64,000 nt of DNA, from the NCBI RefSeq assembly GCF_029240215.1, contig NZ_JARBTK010000004.1, positions 124,001 through 188,000 of the forward strand. Direction: 5' to 3'. Shown piece by piece: positions 53,060 to 62,821 of this stretch. The DNA comes from Chryseobacterium sp. (GTDB lineage Bacteria > Bacteroidota > Bacteroidia > Flavobacteriales > Weeksellaceae). The position numbers were made by a program, and so were the translations under genes. The notes below the pieces were generated by a model. That model saw only the letters and a program-made list of their open reading frames with translations, had not been told where the DNA came from and ran no database searches. The stretch's first letter is position 1. Each line of letters begins with the position of its first letter.

Positions 53060-53130
53060 CTGCCAAAATTTCACATCTCAAAAAAAAATCTGCCAAAAAT
53101 CTATTTTAAACCCATTGGCACACATTTAGA
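53059..53130 (+). promoter_or_regulatory. groES upstream region with TTGGCAC element and two TCTGCCAAAA repeats
   Basis: TTGGCACACATTTAGA (53115-53130) resembles a sigma-54 site: the -24 half is exact, while the -12 half has GA where GC is expected. Two direct copies of TCTGCCAAAA lie upstream at 53059-53068 and 53089-53098, 30 bp apart. No CIRCE element is present. Confidence 0.4.
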
Positions 53131-53168
53131 GATTTACGAAACAGAAATAATTAAAAAATAAAAATATT

Positions 53169-53447
53169 ATGTCAGTAAACTTTAAACCCTTAGCAGACAG
53201 AGTGCTTATAGAGCCCATCGCTGCAGAAACTAAAACAGCTTCAGGTATTATTATTCCGGACACTGCAAAAGAAAAACCTCAAGAAGGTACAGTAGTAGCA
53301 GTAGGTCCCGGTAAAAAAGATGAGCCTACAACTGTACAGGTTGGTGACAAAGTTCTTTATGGAAAATATTCAGGTTCTGAATTAAAATTAGACGGAAAAG
53401 ATTTCTTAATCGTAAAAGAGGGAGATTTATTGGGAGTAATTGGATAA
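53169..53447 (+). CDS. groES: co-chaperonin GroES
   Basis: The 92-residue protein is the heptameric lid of the GroEL folding chamber. It shows '[13 protein letters not shown]', the mobile loop '[23 protein letters not shown]' and '[15 protein letters not shown]'. It is the first gene of the groES-groEL operon; an unusually long 107-bp repeat-like spacer separates the two genes. Length is typical. Confidence 0.98.
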   Translation: MSVNFKPLADRVLIEPIAAETKTASGIIIPDTAKEKPQEGTVVAVGPGKKDEPTTVQVGDKVLYGKYSGSELKLDGKDFLIVKEGDLLGVIG

Positions 53448-53452
53448 GATTC

Positions 53453-55180
<1,728 letters not shown>

Positions 55181-55204
55181 TCATCACCGATGCTTTAAAT
55201 ATAT

Positions 55205-55236
55205 AAAACCGTTCAGATTTTCTGAGCGGTTTTTTA
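55205..55236 (+). terminator. terminator after groEL
   Basis: AAAACCGTTCAGA and TCTGAGCGGTTTT pair with one G-T and are followed by TTT. Confidence 0.88.
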
Positions 55237-55282
55237 TTTTGTATTATTTTTTTTAATTACATTTGAGAAAACTAATAAAAAC

Positions 55283-56536
55283 ATGGAAGAAAAGTTACAA
55301 CAATTAAAAGAAAAATTTCCAAATATTGTTATAGAAAAAAAAGATAATCCATTTTATGAAAAATTTGAAGATGAAAACAAATTTCTTTTTTATGTAAATG
55401 GTTTTACAGGAAATCCAGACTTAAAAATTAATGTTGGGGATGATGAAAGATTAGAGAGATTACACCATTTTTTAGAACAAGAGCTTTTTGTGTATCCGGA
55501 TTTTGTAGCTGTAAAGAAAGAAAATACGATTGAGGTTCTTTTAAGTACAATTGGATTTAAACCATATAGACTATATGAAAGAGAGGACGACTCAGAAAAT
55601 ACTATCATTGAGATAGGTATGTTTTACAATAAAAATGATTTAAATATTACCATTGAAGTTGATAATGCTCAAGGTAATATTACAAAATTACTAGAAATAG
55701 TACCCGGTGGAGCTAGACACACTAAAAAAACAATTTTTCTTAAAATTAATAATTTTATTAAAAGTAGCAATGAAGGTATAATTAATGATACACGTAATAT
55801 TATTAATTCTGTCCTTTTCGACATTGAGTTTAGTTATGGTATAGCTTTTGAAACTGTCAATATCGATAGTTTAATAAGACGTCTTGTTAGAAAAAGGCAG
55901 AAATTCAATGAGATACCTAGTGAAAAAATAAATTTAGTCTTTAAAAAATATATTCCTGAGTTAATTCAATATTTTCATTTAGCAGAAAAAGTTGATTATC
56001 TTCCATTTAAATTTATATGTTATTATCATATCTTAGAATACTTTTCAGATAAAAGTGCATATAATATAGTATCAAAAGAAGTAAAAAAACTATTATTAAA
56101 ACCTGATTTTCATATAAAAACAGATCAATATGTTAATACAGCCATAAATATTTTCAAAAAAGAAAACGACAAGTATACAGGTGATAAAGTAAAAGTAGAA
56201 CGTGTCCTTCGGCAATTTATTGATAGAGAAGATTTAAAAGAAACCTTATTAAATATTGAAAAACTTAATTATTTTTCCGAAGAAGTAACGATTGATTGTA
56301 TCAAACCATTAAAACTTCCAGCAATAAACTTCGATCAAGATGGAAACTTTTATGGTGAATTAACCAAAAGAATTTATTCTTTAAGATGCTCAATTGTACA
56401 CTCAAATCCAGATTTTGATGAAAGTAAGGCAGTTCCATTTAGTCCTACTTCGTCAAACTTACATAAATTAAAAATTGAAATTGAAATGATTGCAGAAATA
56501 GCAAAAAAAATAATTATAAATTCGAAAGAAATATAA
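55283..56536 (+). CDS. candidate HEPN-domain protein, 417 aa
   Basis: I do not recognise the whole protein. The last 90 residues contain 'LTKRIYSLRCSIVHSN', where R368-C-S-I-V-H373 fits the Rx4H core of HEPN ribonuclease-like domains (Apea-like group), followed by 'SKAVPFSP', which resembles the downstream part of such domains. The first 130 residues are beta-rich; the middle is helical with basic stretches ('SLIRRLVRKRQKF'). There is no signal peptide or membrane helix. The gene is clearly more AT-rich than groEL beside it and has its own terminator, which suggests recent acquisition. A defence or toxin role is an inference. Confidence 0.55.
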   Translation: MEEKLQQLKEKFPNIVIEKKDNPFYEKFEDENKFLFYVNGFTGNPDLKINVGDDERLERLHHFLEQELFVYPDFVAVKKENTIEVLLSTIGFKPYRLYEREDDSENTIIEIGMFYNKNDLNITIEVDNAQGNITKLLEIVPGGARHTKKTIFLKINNFIKSSNEGIINDTRNIINSVLFDIEFSYGIAFETVNIDSLIRRLVRKRQKFNEIPSEKINLVFKKYIPELIQYFHLAEKVDYLPFKFICYYHILEYFSDKSAYNIVSKEVKKLLLKPDFHIKTDQYVNTAINIFKKENDKYTGDKVKVERVLRQFIDREDLKETLLNIEKLNYFSEEVTIDCIKPLKLPAINFDQDGNFYGELTKRIYSLRCSIVHSNPDFDESKAVPFSPTSSNLHKLKIEIEMIAEIAKKIIINSKEI

Positions 56537-56581
56537 TGAAATTTTAATAGTATGGATTTATAATCTGTGCATTTTGACATC

Positions 56582-56607
56582 AACCGCTCAACTGAAGAGC
56601 GGTTTTT
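56582..56607 (+). terminator. terminator after the HEPN candidate
   Basis: AACCGCTC and GAGCGGTT form a perfect stem around AACTGAA, followed by TTTT. Confidence 0.85.
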
Positions 56608-56682
56608 TATTTCAAAACAACTCGACATTGCAAATTTACAATCAATCATTTTTCCTATCTTTAAAACCAAATCCCAACGCCA

Positions 56683-57609
56683 TTGAAAACAAAATCATTC
56701 CTCCTTTCACTTTTCGGTTTATTTTTAGCCAATGCACAAACCTTACATTTTAAACATCTTGCGGATATGTCTGTGAGAAGAGGAGCGATAAGCAGTGCTA
56801 TTGCAGGTGACAATATCTATGTGAGCAATGGTTATAAAGATTCGGATGGTTATGCAAATTTTATTGAGAAATACAACATTAAAGATAACCGATGGAGTGT
56901 TATCAACTCTAGTCTGGTCCCTAAAAGATTCGCCAATTCGGAGACTTACGGTAATAAAATTTATATTTTTAACGGGTGGGGAAACAGTCATCTTGAAATT
57001 ATAGATCTTGAAACTCATAAAAAAACAAAGGGAGCTGTTAATCGTGCCTACACAGGAAATGCAGGTTCTGCCATTCATAACGGAAAAATATATACGTTCG
57101 GCGGAAGTGGACTCAACAATGCCGCCACCACAGTATTTTCTGATAGATTCCAATATTATGACATTGCTTCAGATACATGGCATCCGTTACCGAATATGCC
57201 CACCGCCAGAGAAGCAAGGGGCAAAATAGTGAATGATAAGCTTTATGTTATTGGTGGTTTTAACGGTACATCATCCCGCTTGGTCAACGTATTTGATCTC
57301 AACAAAAATCTTTGGACAGAGCAATACACGATGCCTGCTGCGATATCGGGTCATTCATTAGCGGTATCCGGTAATAAGATTTTTATTGCAGGCGGTTATA
57401 ATAATCAAACTTTTTTGGCCTATTTTGACACAGAAACCAATACGTTACATCAGTTATCATCCAATATGATTCCCAGACGACATGCTGCTGCGGAAATATA
57501 TAACAAAAAATTATACATCATGGGTGGAAGTACAGCATCCTCAACCAAATCAGCTATTAAAAGCATTCAGGTTGCGGATATTAGCGAAGAAGTGCTTTCT
57601 GCTAAATAA
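56683..57609 (+). CDS. exported kelch-repeat beta-propeller protein
   Basis: The 308-residue protein starts at a TTG (56683) with a signal peptide (KTKSFLLSLFGLFLANAQ). About five or six kelch units follow, each with the glycine pair and spaced Tyr/Trp, for example 'NGKIYTFGGSGLNN', 'NDKLYVIGGFNGTSS', 'GNKIFIAGGYNNQT' and 'NKKLYIMGGSTAS'. It should fold as a beta-propeller in the periplasm or at the surface. There is no type IX sorting domain. A membrane-bound winged-helix regulator gene lies 470 bp downstream on the opposite strand, so the two converge. Confidence 0.88.
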   Translation: MKTKSFLLSLFGLFLANAQTLHFKHLADMSVRRGAISSAIAGDNIYVSNGYKDSDGYANFIEKYNIKDNRWSVINSSLVPKRFANSETYGNKIYIFNGWGNSHLEIIDLETHKKTKGAVNRAYTGNAGSAIHNGKIYTFGGSGLNNAATTVFSDRFQYYDIASDTWHPLPNMPTAREARGKIVNDKLYVIGGFNGTSSRLVNVFDLNKNLWTEQYTMPAAISGHSLAVSGNKIFIAGGYNNQTFLAYFDTETNTLHQLSSNMIPRRHAAAEIYNKKLYIMGGSTASSTKSAIKSIQVADISEEVLSAK

Positions 57610-57765
57610 CCCCCCCGATGTTGCAGATTTGTAATCTGTGACTTTACAGCTACAAAAGTCTTTTCCTAAATGTCATAAAAGCAAGAAACCACGAAAAACC
57701 TTTTCGATAAGACCTACAATCATTTCAACATAAGTTTCAACTCATTCGTTGATGATGTCAACTTC

Positions 57766-58029
57766 TTGGTGAAGGCAATCAAGCATTACGTTGGGGCGTT
57801 CAAGCATTTCGAAGAAGCGATTAACCAGTTCGAAGAGACAATCAAGTGTTTCGAAGAGCCGATCAACCACTTCGAAGAGGCGTTCAACCAGTTCGAAGAG
57901 ACAATCAAGTGTTTCGAAGAGCCGATCAACCACTTCGAAGAGGCGTTCAACCAGTTCGAAGAGGCAATCAAGTACAATTTATTAGATTTCAGCACTTTAC
58001 AGCCGTTTTCAAATCTGGTGAATATCTAG
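57766..58029 (+). CDS. possible heptad-repeat protein encoded by the 21-bp repeat array
   Basis: The frame reads heptads FEEAFNQ, FEETIKC and FEEPINH in turn and ends 'LLDFSTLQPFSNLVNI'. It is open back to 57679, with protein-like 'NLFDKTYNHFNISFNSFVDDVNFLV', but there is no ATG; the first candidates are TTG at 57766 and GTG at 57769. Codons end in C or G far more than in neighbouring genes. The minus strand is also open (heptads LFELVER, LFEVVDR, LFETLDC, again without ATG). Whether either strand is translated is uncertain, and a start-less pseudogene is possible. Confidence 0.3.
   Translation: MVKAIKHYVGAFKHFEEAINQFEETIKCFEEPINHFEEAFNQFEETIKCFEEPINHFEEAFNQFEEAIKYNLLDFSTLQPFSNLVNI
57787..57975. 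repeat. 21-bp tandem repeat array with eight TTCGAA palindromes
   Basis: TTCGAA occurs at 57808, 57829, 57850, 57871, 57892, 57913, 57934 and 57955, each exactly 21 bp from the next. The 15 bp between follow an A-B-C order (GAGGCGTTCAACCAG, GAGACAATCAAGTGT, GAGCCGATCAACCAC), so a 63-bp higher-order unit is repeated a little more than twice. Degenerate half units flank the array. It fills the gap between the kelch gene and the winged-helix regulator. Confidence 0.92.
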
Positions 58030-58078
58030 AATATTATTGATAGTGACATCTGAAAAACAATAAAGCCAAATGTTTTTC

Positions 58079-58975
58079 TTAATCGCCGACTTCAAGCCTA
58101 TACCCTTTTCCACGAATCACCACAATTTTAATATTCGGATCAATTTCCAGTTTCTTTCTGAGTTTTGAGATGAACATATCCAGACTTCGTCCTACAATCA
58201 CACCGTCATCTTCCCAGATTTCTTTTTGCAGTCGGCTTCTCTCGATGATTTCGTTGGGAGACGATGCGAAAATAAGCAATACACGGCTTTCCGTTGAGGT
58301 AAGATCAATGGTCTTATCATTAATGATGAGCTTTCTGTTTTTCGCGTCAAACAATACAGAGCCTAAAGTGAATAGATCAGTATGCTGACTTTCAGGTAAA
58401 ACTTTTCGTGACTTTACAGATTTAGATCTCAAAAAAATAAAACCAATAAAAGCTAAAAAAGACAGGCCGCCCACAAGATAGACACTCTTTGTTGTGTTGA
58501 TTCCTGTTGGTTTGAATTTGATGTTGATCATGTAACAAGCCTTGGGTTGTTTTCTTCCCAGACAGGCTACAATATCATCTTTTTTACTCTTTGAAACCGA
58601 ATATCCATAAGCCACGCTGGAGTTATGACAGTTCAAAACGTTAACAATATAATCACTCGCGAGCGGATCTTTCGCCAACACCCGCTTTGTAAGATTCACC
58701 AAAGAATCCGGCTGAAAAGTAAGTTCGTTCTCAAAGCTGATCTGATATTCATTTTCTCCGATTTTTTTTACAGGAAGCACTCTTGATGTACGATCGCCTG
58801 ACTGTAAAAGCAGTTCATGTCCTATTTTGCGGAGTAACACTTCCCTTTTGGCAAAATTAAAGTCGTCCTTATCCTCCGTACTGAAAGCTGCACAGATTAC
58901 AAAGATCAATGAGAGCAACATGAACATAACAAGGTATTTTCGCTTTCCTGAGAAGAGATTTTGACTAAGATGCAT
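58079..58975 (-). CDS. membrane-bound winged-helix transcriptional regulator, 298 aa
   Basis: Two membrane helices (about residues 14-31 and 164-183) enclose a 130-residue periplasmic domain with three cysteines (C116, C138, C147). The C-terminal 100 residues form an OmpR/PhoB-type winged helix: 'LGSVLFDAKNRKLIINDKTI', 'LTSTESRVLLIFASSPNEI', 'RSLDMFISKLRKKLEIDPNI' and 'VVIRGKGYRLEV'. This is a one-component, ToxR/CadC-like sensor in reverse order, with the DNA-binding part at the C terminus and no receiver domain. The signal is unknown; redox change at the cysteines is possible. The nearby 21-bp array is a candidate target only by position. Confidence 0.87.
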   Translation of the reverse strand: MHLSQNLFSGKRKYLVMFMLLSLIFVICAAFSTEDKDDFNFAKREVLLRKIGHELLLQSGDRTSRVLPVKKIGENEYQISFENELTFQPDSLVNLTKRVLAKDPLASDYIVNVLNCHNSSVAYGYSVSKSKKDDIVACLGRKQPKACYMINIKFKPTGINTTKSVYLVGGLSFLAFIGFIFLRSKSVKSRKVLPESQHTDLFTLGSVLFDAKNRKLIINDKTIDLTSTESRVLLIFASSPNEIIERSRLQKEIWEDDGVIVGRSLDMFISKLRKKLEIDPNIKIVVIRGKGYRLEVGD

Positions 58976-59154
58976 AGTGTCAAGTTATTATTTACAAAGT
59001 TTACAATTTTATTTACAATTCAAATCCTTAAAGCAGAAAAATATCAAAGTATTTTCGCTAAGTCAACTTTGATGGCCTATTAAAAATAAAAGTAGGTCTT
59101 ATCAGATTTGACCGAGCAAAAGAATTTATATTTAATTTAAAATCCAAAGAAATT

Positions 59155-59694
59155 ATGAAAAAAGTAATTTATGTACTAATCTTACCATTGGTTGTAGTAA
59201 GCGGACTGTTATTCGCCAATCGCGAAATCCCGAATGAAACTACTAAAAAGCCGGTTCAAAAGCAACTGTCTGCAGCTGCAAAGAATGCCGAAATGAAAAA
59301 ATGGGAAGCTACTCCTACTGGTAAAAAGTTTAAAGAATGGGAAGTGTCTCCCCGCGGTAAAAAAGTGTATGCCGCTGAAGCTAAAATTTGGAAGCACATT
59401 ACAAATTACACCAATATGGAAGGAGTGGTCACCTCTCTTTCTCTTCCGCCAGGCTCAAGATTAGGTTTCGGAGTGATGGTCAGAATTAATGATGAAGATT
59501 ATATTGTAACATTTGACGCGGAAAAGCATCAACTTGAGCAATTGCACAACCTGAAAGTGAACGAAAAAATAATGCTAAAAAGCCATCATGTGTCGCATGC
59601 ACCGAAGTATTCTTATCCAATAATATCTTGCGAATATCTGGAACGAGATCATAAAGTAATTTTTAAACGTATCCCTCGTAAAGGCGGTTGTTAA
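59155..59694 (+). CDS. exported protein of unknown function, 179 aa
   Basis: A signal peptide (MKKVIYVLILPLVVVSGLLFA) is followed by a region with two similar units, 'WEATPTGKKFKEW' and 'WEVSPRGKKVYAA', then a beta-rich domain ('MEGVVTSLSLPPGSRLGFGV', 'LKVNEKIMLKSHHV') that looks like a small OB or SH3 barrel. It is strongly basic. I do not recognise the family. Upstream, 180 bp separate it from the divergent winged-helix regulator, so it is a possible target of that regulator. Confidence 0.72.
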   Translation: MKKVIYVLILPLVVVSGLLFANREIPNETTKKPVQKQLSAAAKNAEMKKWEATPTGKKFKEWEVSPRGKKVYAAEAKIWKHITNYTNMEGVVTSLSLPPGSRLGFGVMVRINDEDYIVTFDAEKHQLEQLHNLKVNEKIMLKSHHVSHAPKYSYPIISCEYLERDHKVIFKRIPRKGGC

Positions 59695-59716
59695 CTAAGT
59701 CCTAATTTTTTATGTG

Positions 59717-59753
59717 TTAACTCTGTCAGGGTTTAAAACCTTGACAGAGTTAA
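59717..59753. terminator. 37-bp near-perfect palindrome after the exported protein gene
   Basis: The outer arms TTAACTCTGTCA and TGACAGAGTTAA are perfect, and the inner GGGTTT/AAACCT pairs with G-T. It can act as a terminator. The AACTCTGTCA motif is one I associate with dispersed intergenic repeats in flavobacteria; a related AACTCTGCCA occurs nearby at about 59819. Confidence 0.6.
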
Positions 59754-59885
59754 TTAAATCACAGGTTATTAAAAGTGTATTACTCGTGTTAATTCATTTT
59801 TAAAATAAACACAATTTAACTCTGCCACACAGGATTTTCTTGCCCGATTAATCGGATGTATGTATTATTGTAAAAAATTATAATC

Positions 59886-61943
59886 ATGCACATTCAGATT
59901 TCCCGGGATTTTAGAAAAAAGACCAAAGCAGCGGTTTCTTCTATCGTTATCTTTGTTTTTGTCTACATACTTATTTTTCTTTTTACTATACTTTTAGCTT
60001 TAGCCTGCATCGGTGGCGGACTTTGGCTTATTGCAGCAAAACCTATGTTTCTAACGATAATGCTGGGAGCCGGATTGGCAGGAACAGGAATTTTCGTGTT
60101 CTTTTTTATCATTAAATTTTTATTTAAAAAACACATCAACGACAGAAGTTATTTAACGGAAATCAAAAGGTCAGACGAACCTGAACTCTTTAAAATGATA
60201 GACGAAATCGTAAAAGAAGCCGAAACCAACTTTCCGAAAAAAGTGTATCTCTCGTCCGATGTCAACGCAAGTGTATTCTACGATTCGAGTTTTTGGAGTA
60301 TGTTTTTCCCTATTCAGAAAAATCTCACGATTGGAGCCGGGCTTATCAACACAACCACAAAACAGGAACTGAAAGCCATATTATCCCACGAATTCGGGCA
60401 TTTCTCACAACGTTCGATGAAGGTTGGAAGTTATGTGTATAATGTGAATCAGATTATTTTTAATTTGGTGAATGACGATGCATCTTATAGGAGTTCTATC
60501 GAAAAGTTTGCAAATTTCAGCGGTTATTTTTCAATTTTTGCATCGCTTGCGATTTTTATTACTTCAAAAATTCAATGGGTTCTCGCCAAGATGTATTCTT
60601 ACGTCAACATCCGTCATATGGCACTTTCCAGAGAAATGGAATTTCATGCAGATGAAGTTGCCGCCCATATTGCCGGTTCGATTTCTTTGGAAGAATCGCT
60701 TTTGAGATTAGAGCTTGCCAACAATTCGTATAACAATGTTCTTAATTTTTATGAGGCAAGAATTTCAAAAAACCAGTCGAGCAAAAATATTTACCGCGAA
60801 CAGTTTTTTGTCATGAATTTTCTTGCTGATCAAAGTGAACTGGAGACCAAATACGATCTTCCATATGTAAAACTTGCAGAATCAGGATTGTTTAACAAAT
60901 CAAAATTGAATATAGAAAATCAATGGGCATCACATCCTTCTACTGAAGATCGGGTGGCAAAACTAAGACAGCTTAATATTGTAAAAGATACTGACAATCA
61001 ACCCGCAAAAGATTTATTTAAAGATTTTGAAAAAACAGAAGAAAAGCTGACTGCAAAACTTTTCTCTAATGTAAAATACGAACGCGGACGAACAGATTTA
61101 GAATTCGAAACTTTTAAAACGGAATTTGAAACGCAATATCAGAAAGATTCATTTGATAAAATTTTTAATAATTATTACGATAATAAAAACCCTGATTCTG
61201 AAGTTCAGGAAAATCTGTTATCAGAAGATATTCAGTTCGATCATCTTTTCGACAATGAAAAGGTAGAACTTGTTTATACATTGATCGCTTTGGAAAGTGA
61301 CAAGAAAACAATCGAAGCTATTGCTAATAAAGAATTTGTTTTAAAAACCTTCGACTATGACGGAAGAAAATATAAAGTCGCCGAAGCCAAAAAGCTTATT
61401 CCCGAGATTGAAAAATCTATAGTGGAAATCAAAGATCAGATTGTAAAAAACGACTCTGATATCTATAATTATTTCCTCAAAATTTCAGAAAATCAAAATA
61501 GAAAATCAGGATTTATAAGCCTTTATCAATCATTCTCTGATTACGATAAGCAATATGAAGATAAATTCAAACTTTATACAGATCTTATAAACGCCACAGC
61601 TTTTATCAGTATGCGAACTCCTTTTGAGCAGATCAGACATAATTTCATTAGCCTTAAATCTCTTGAAGACCAATTAAAACAAGAAATAAGATTTCATCTT
61701 CAGAATCCTCTTCTCATTTCAGAATTGAGCGAGAAAGATGTAAAAGATTTAAAAGATTATATAGAGAAAGAGCATATCTATTTCCGAAACGAAGAATATT
61801 TTAATTCCAATTTACAGTTGCTTATGAAAGCAATCAATACTTTACCCTATTTTCTTCACAGAAAATATTTTTTGATCAAAAAAGAAGTGCTTTCATTAAT
61901 GAAAGATCTTGAAGAACATCATCGTGTAGAAAAGGTTTCTTAA
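59886..61943 (+). CDS. membrane M48-family metallopeptidase with long C-terminal extension
   Basis: The 685-residue protein begins with two long hydrophobic segments (about residues 18-45 and 50-80), then an M48 (HtpX/Ste24-type) catalytic domain with zinc motif H168EFGH172 in 'LSHEFGHFSQRSMKVGSYVYN' and the third-ligand glutamate in 'MALSREMEFHADEVAAHIAG'. A further hydrophobic segment lies near residues 215-237. HtpX-like enzymes usually stop near residue 300. Here about 370 residues follow, helical and charged, after a conserved 'WASHPSTEDRVAKLRQL'. Its role may be membrane-protein quality control. It has its own terminator. Confidence 0.9.
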   Translation: MHIQISRDFRKKTKAAVSSIVIFVFVYILIFLFTILLALACIGGGLWLIAAKPMFLTIMLGAGLAGTGIFVFFFIIKFLFKKHINDRSYLTEIKRSDEPELFKMIDEIVKEAETNFPKKVYLSSDVNASVFYDSSFWSMFFPIQKNLTIGAGLINTTTKQELKAILSHEFGHFSQRSMKVGSYVYNVNQIIFNLVNDDASYRSSIEKFANFSGYFSIFASLAIFITSKIQWVLAKMYSYVNIRHMALSREMEFHADEVAAHIAGSISLEESLLRLELANNSYNNVLNFYEARISKNQSSKNIYREQFFVMNFLADQSELETKYDLPYVKLAESGLFNKSKLNIENQWASHPSTEDRVAKLRQLNIVKDTDNQPAKDLFKDFEKTEEKLTAKLFSNVKYERGRTDLEFETFKTEFETQYQKDSFDKIFNNYYDNKNPDSEVQENLLSEDIQFDHLFDNEKVELVYTLIALESDKKTIEAIANKEFVLKTFDYDGRKYKVAEAKKLIPEIEKSIVEIKDQIVKNDSDIYNYFLKISENQNRKSGFISLYQSFSDYDKQYEDKFKLYTDLINATAFISMRTPFEQIRHNFISLKSLEDQLKQEIRFHLQNPLLISELSEKDVKDLKDYIEKEHIYFRNEEYFNSNLQLLMKAINTLPYFLHRKYFLIKKEVLSLMKDLEEHHRVEKVS

Positions 61944-61951
61944 TTATAACA

Positions 61952-61984
61952 CAAACCGTTTTGTTTTGCAGAGCGGTTTTTTGT
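61952..61984 (+). terminator. terminator after the M48 protease gene
   Basis: AAACCGTT and AGCGGTTT pair with one G-T around TTGTTTTGCAG and are followed by TTTG. Confidence 0.75.
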
Positions 61985-62065
61985 TTTATTAAGCTATATA
62001 TTCAATAAACAGAATTTATATTCGTTAGTTAAAAACATTTAAATTTACAAATCGATCTTGTTGCC

Positions 62066-62821
62066 ATGAAAATATACTTATCATTTTTGTTGATATTAAA
62101 CTCAATGTTATATTCCCAAAGAATAATTCATCCTGAGTATATTTGTGATAACGTTGAAAATGTAGCCTTAGAAAAAACAGAAGACATTCATTTCTTTTAT
62201 TATAAACAGATACAATATATCGGGACAATTAGAGAAAAAATTAATGTTAGCTACAATGACTCTGAAAGATATAGTGATATTTTAGAAAATAACTATAAAA
62301 AGACTAATAATGATTCATTAAATAAAGAGTTTAAAGAACGGCACTACGATAATATTAAAATTTTTGTAGATACAAATACTTTAACTCCGCTTATTCAAAC
62401 AAAAATTGATTATTCTAAAATTACAGAAGCTGAAGTTGAGGCAGAGGTTGATAAAATAAATGATGGACAAGCATCTACAAAAGAAATACCTCAACAGAAA
62501 ATTTATTATGATGGTTTTCCAGTTACAATTTATAATCTTGAAACAAGAGAAAGAATTATTGGTTTTGGAAATAATGTAGCGATAGAGCTTGAAGCTTTAG
62601 GAAAAGATAATCTTTGGAAAAAAATATATAATTTCAGAAAATACAATTGCGGAACTGGGATCAGATATATTGCTTTAAAACCAAATGAAATTGCAACAGT
62701 TTTTGAACCTCGTATAATTGGTAATTTTAAAACTAAATTTAGATACAGATTAGGAAATATAATTTCAAACGAATTTGAAGGAAGTATTAATGATAACTAT
62801 TTAAATGAATTAAAAGAATGA
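62066..62821 (+). CDS. probable exported protein of unknown function, 251 aa
   Basis: A signal-like N terminus (MKIYLSFLLILNSMLYSQ) is followed by an AT-rich, charged sequence with the internal acidic stretch 'TEAEVEAEVDKINDGQ' and a C-terminal beta-rich region 'DGFPVTIYNLETRERIIG', 'IRYIALKPNEIATVFEP'. The end resembles an extracellular beta-sandwich rather than an enzyme. No family is recognised. Its TGA stop overlaps the ATG of the arr gene by 4 bp (ATGA), so the two are coupled. Confidence 0.7.
   Translation: MKIYLSFLLILNSMLYSQRIIHPEYICDNVENVALEKTEDIHFFYYKQIQYIGTIREKINVSYNDSERYSDILENNYKKTNNDSLNKEFKERHYDNIKIFVDTNTLTPLIQTKIDYSKITEAEVEAEVDKINDGQASTKEIPQQKIYYDGFPVTIYNLETRERIIGFGNNVAIELEALGKDNLWKKIYNFRKYNCGTGIRYIALKPNEIATVFEPRIIGNFKTKFRYRLGNIISNEFEGSINDNYLNELKE

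Noticed and set aside
53100..53168. CIRCE operator before groES
   Set aside because: TTAGCACTC-N9-GAGTGCTAA is absent; only TTGGCAC was found.
57742..57933. Minus-strand heptad-repeat ORF within the 21-bp array
   Set aside because: It has no ATG (starts at GTG) and is open only because the repeat has no stop in several frames. It is mentioned under the array but not annotated separately.
57787..57975. 21-bp array considered as a CRISPR
   Set aside because: Units are contiguous coding-like repeats with a fixed 21-bp period. There are no variable spacers, no leader and no cas genes.
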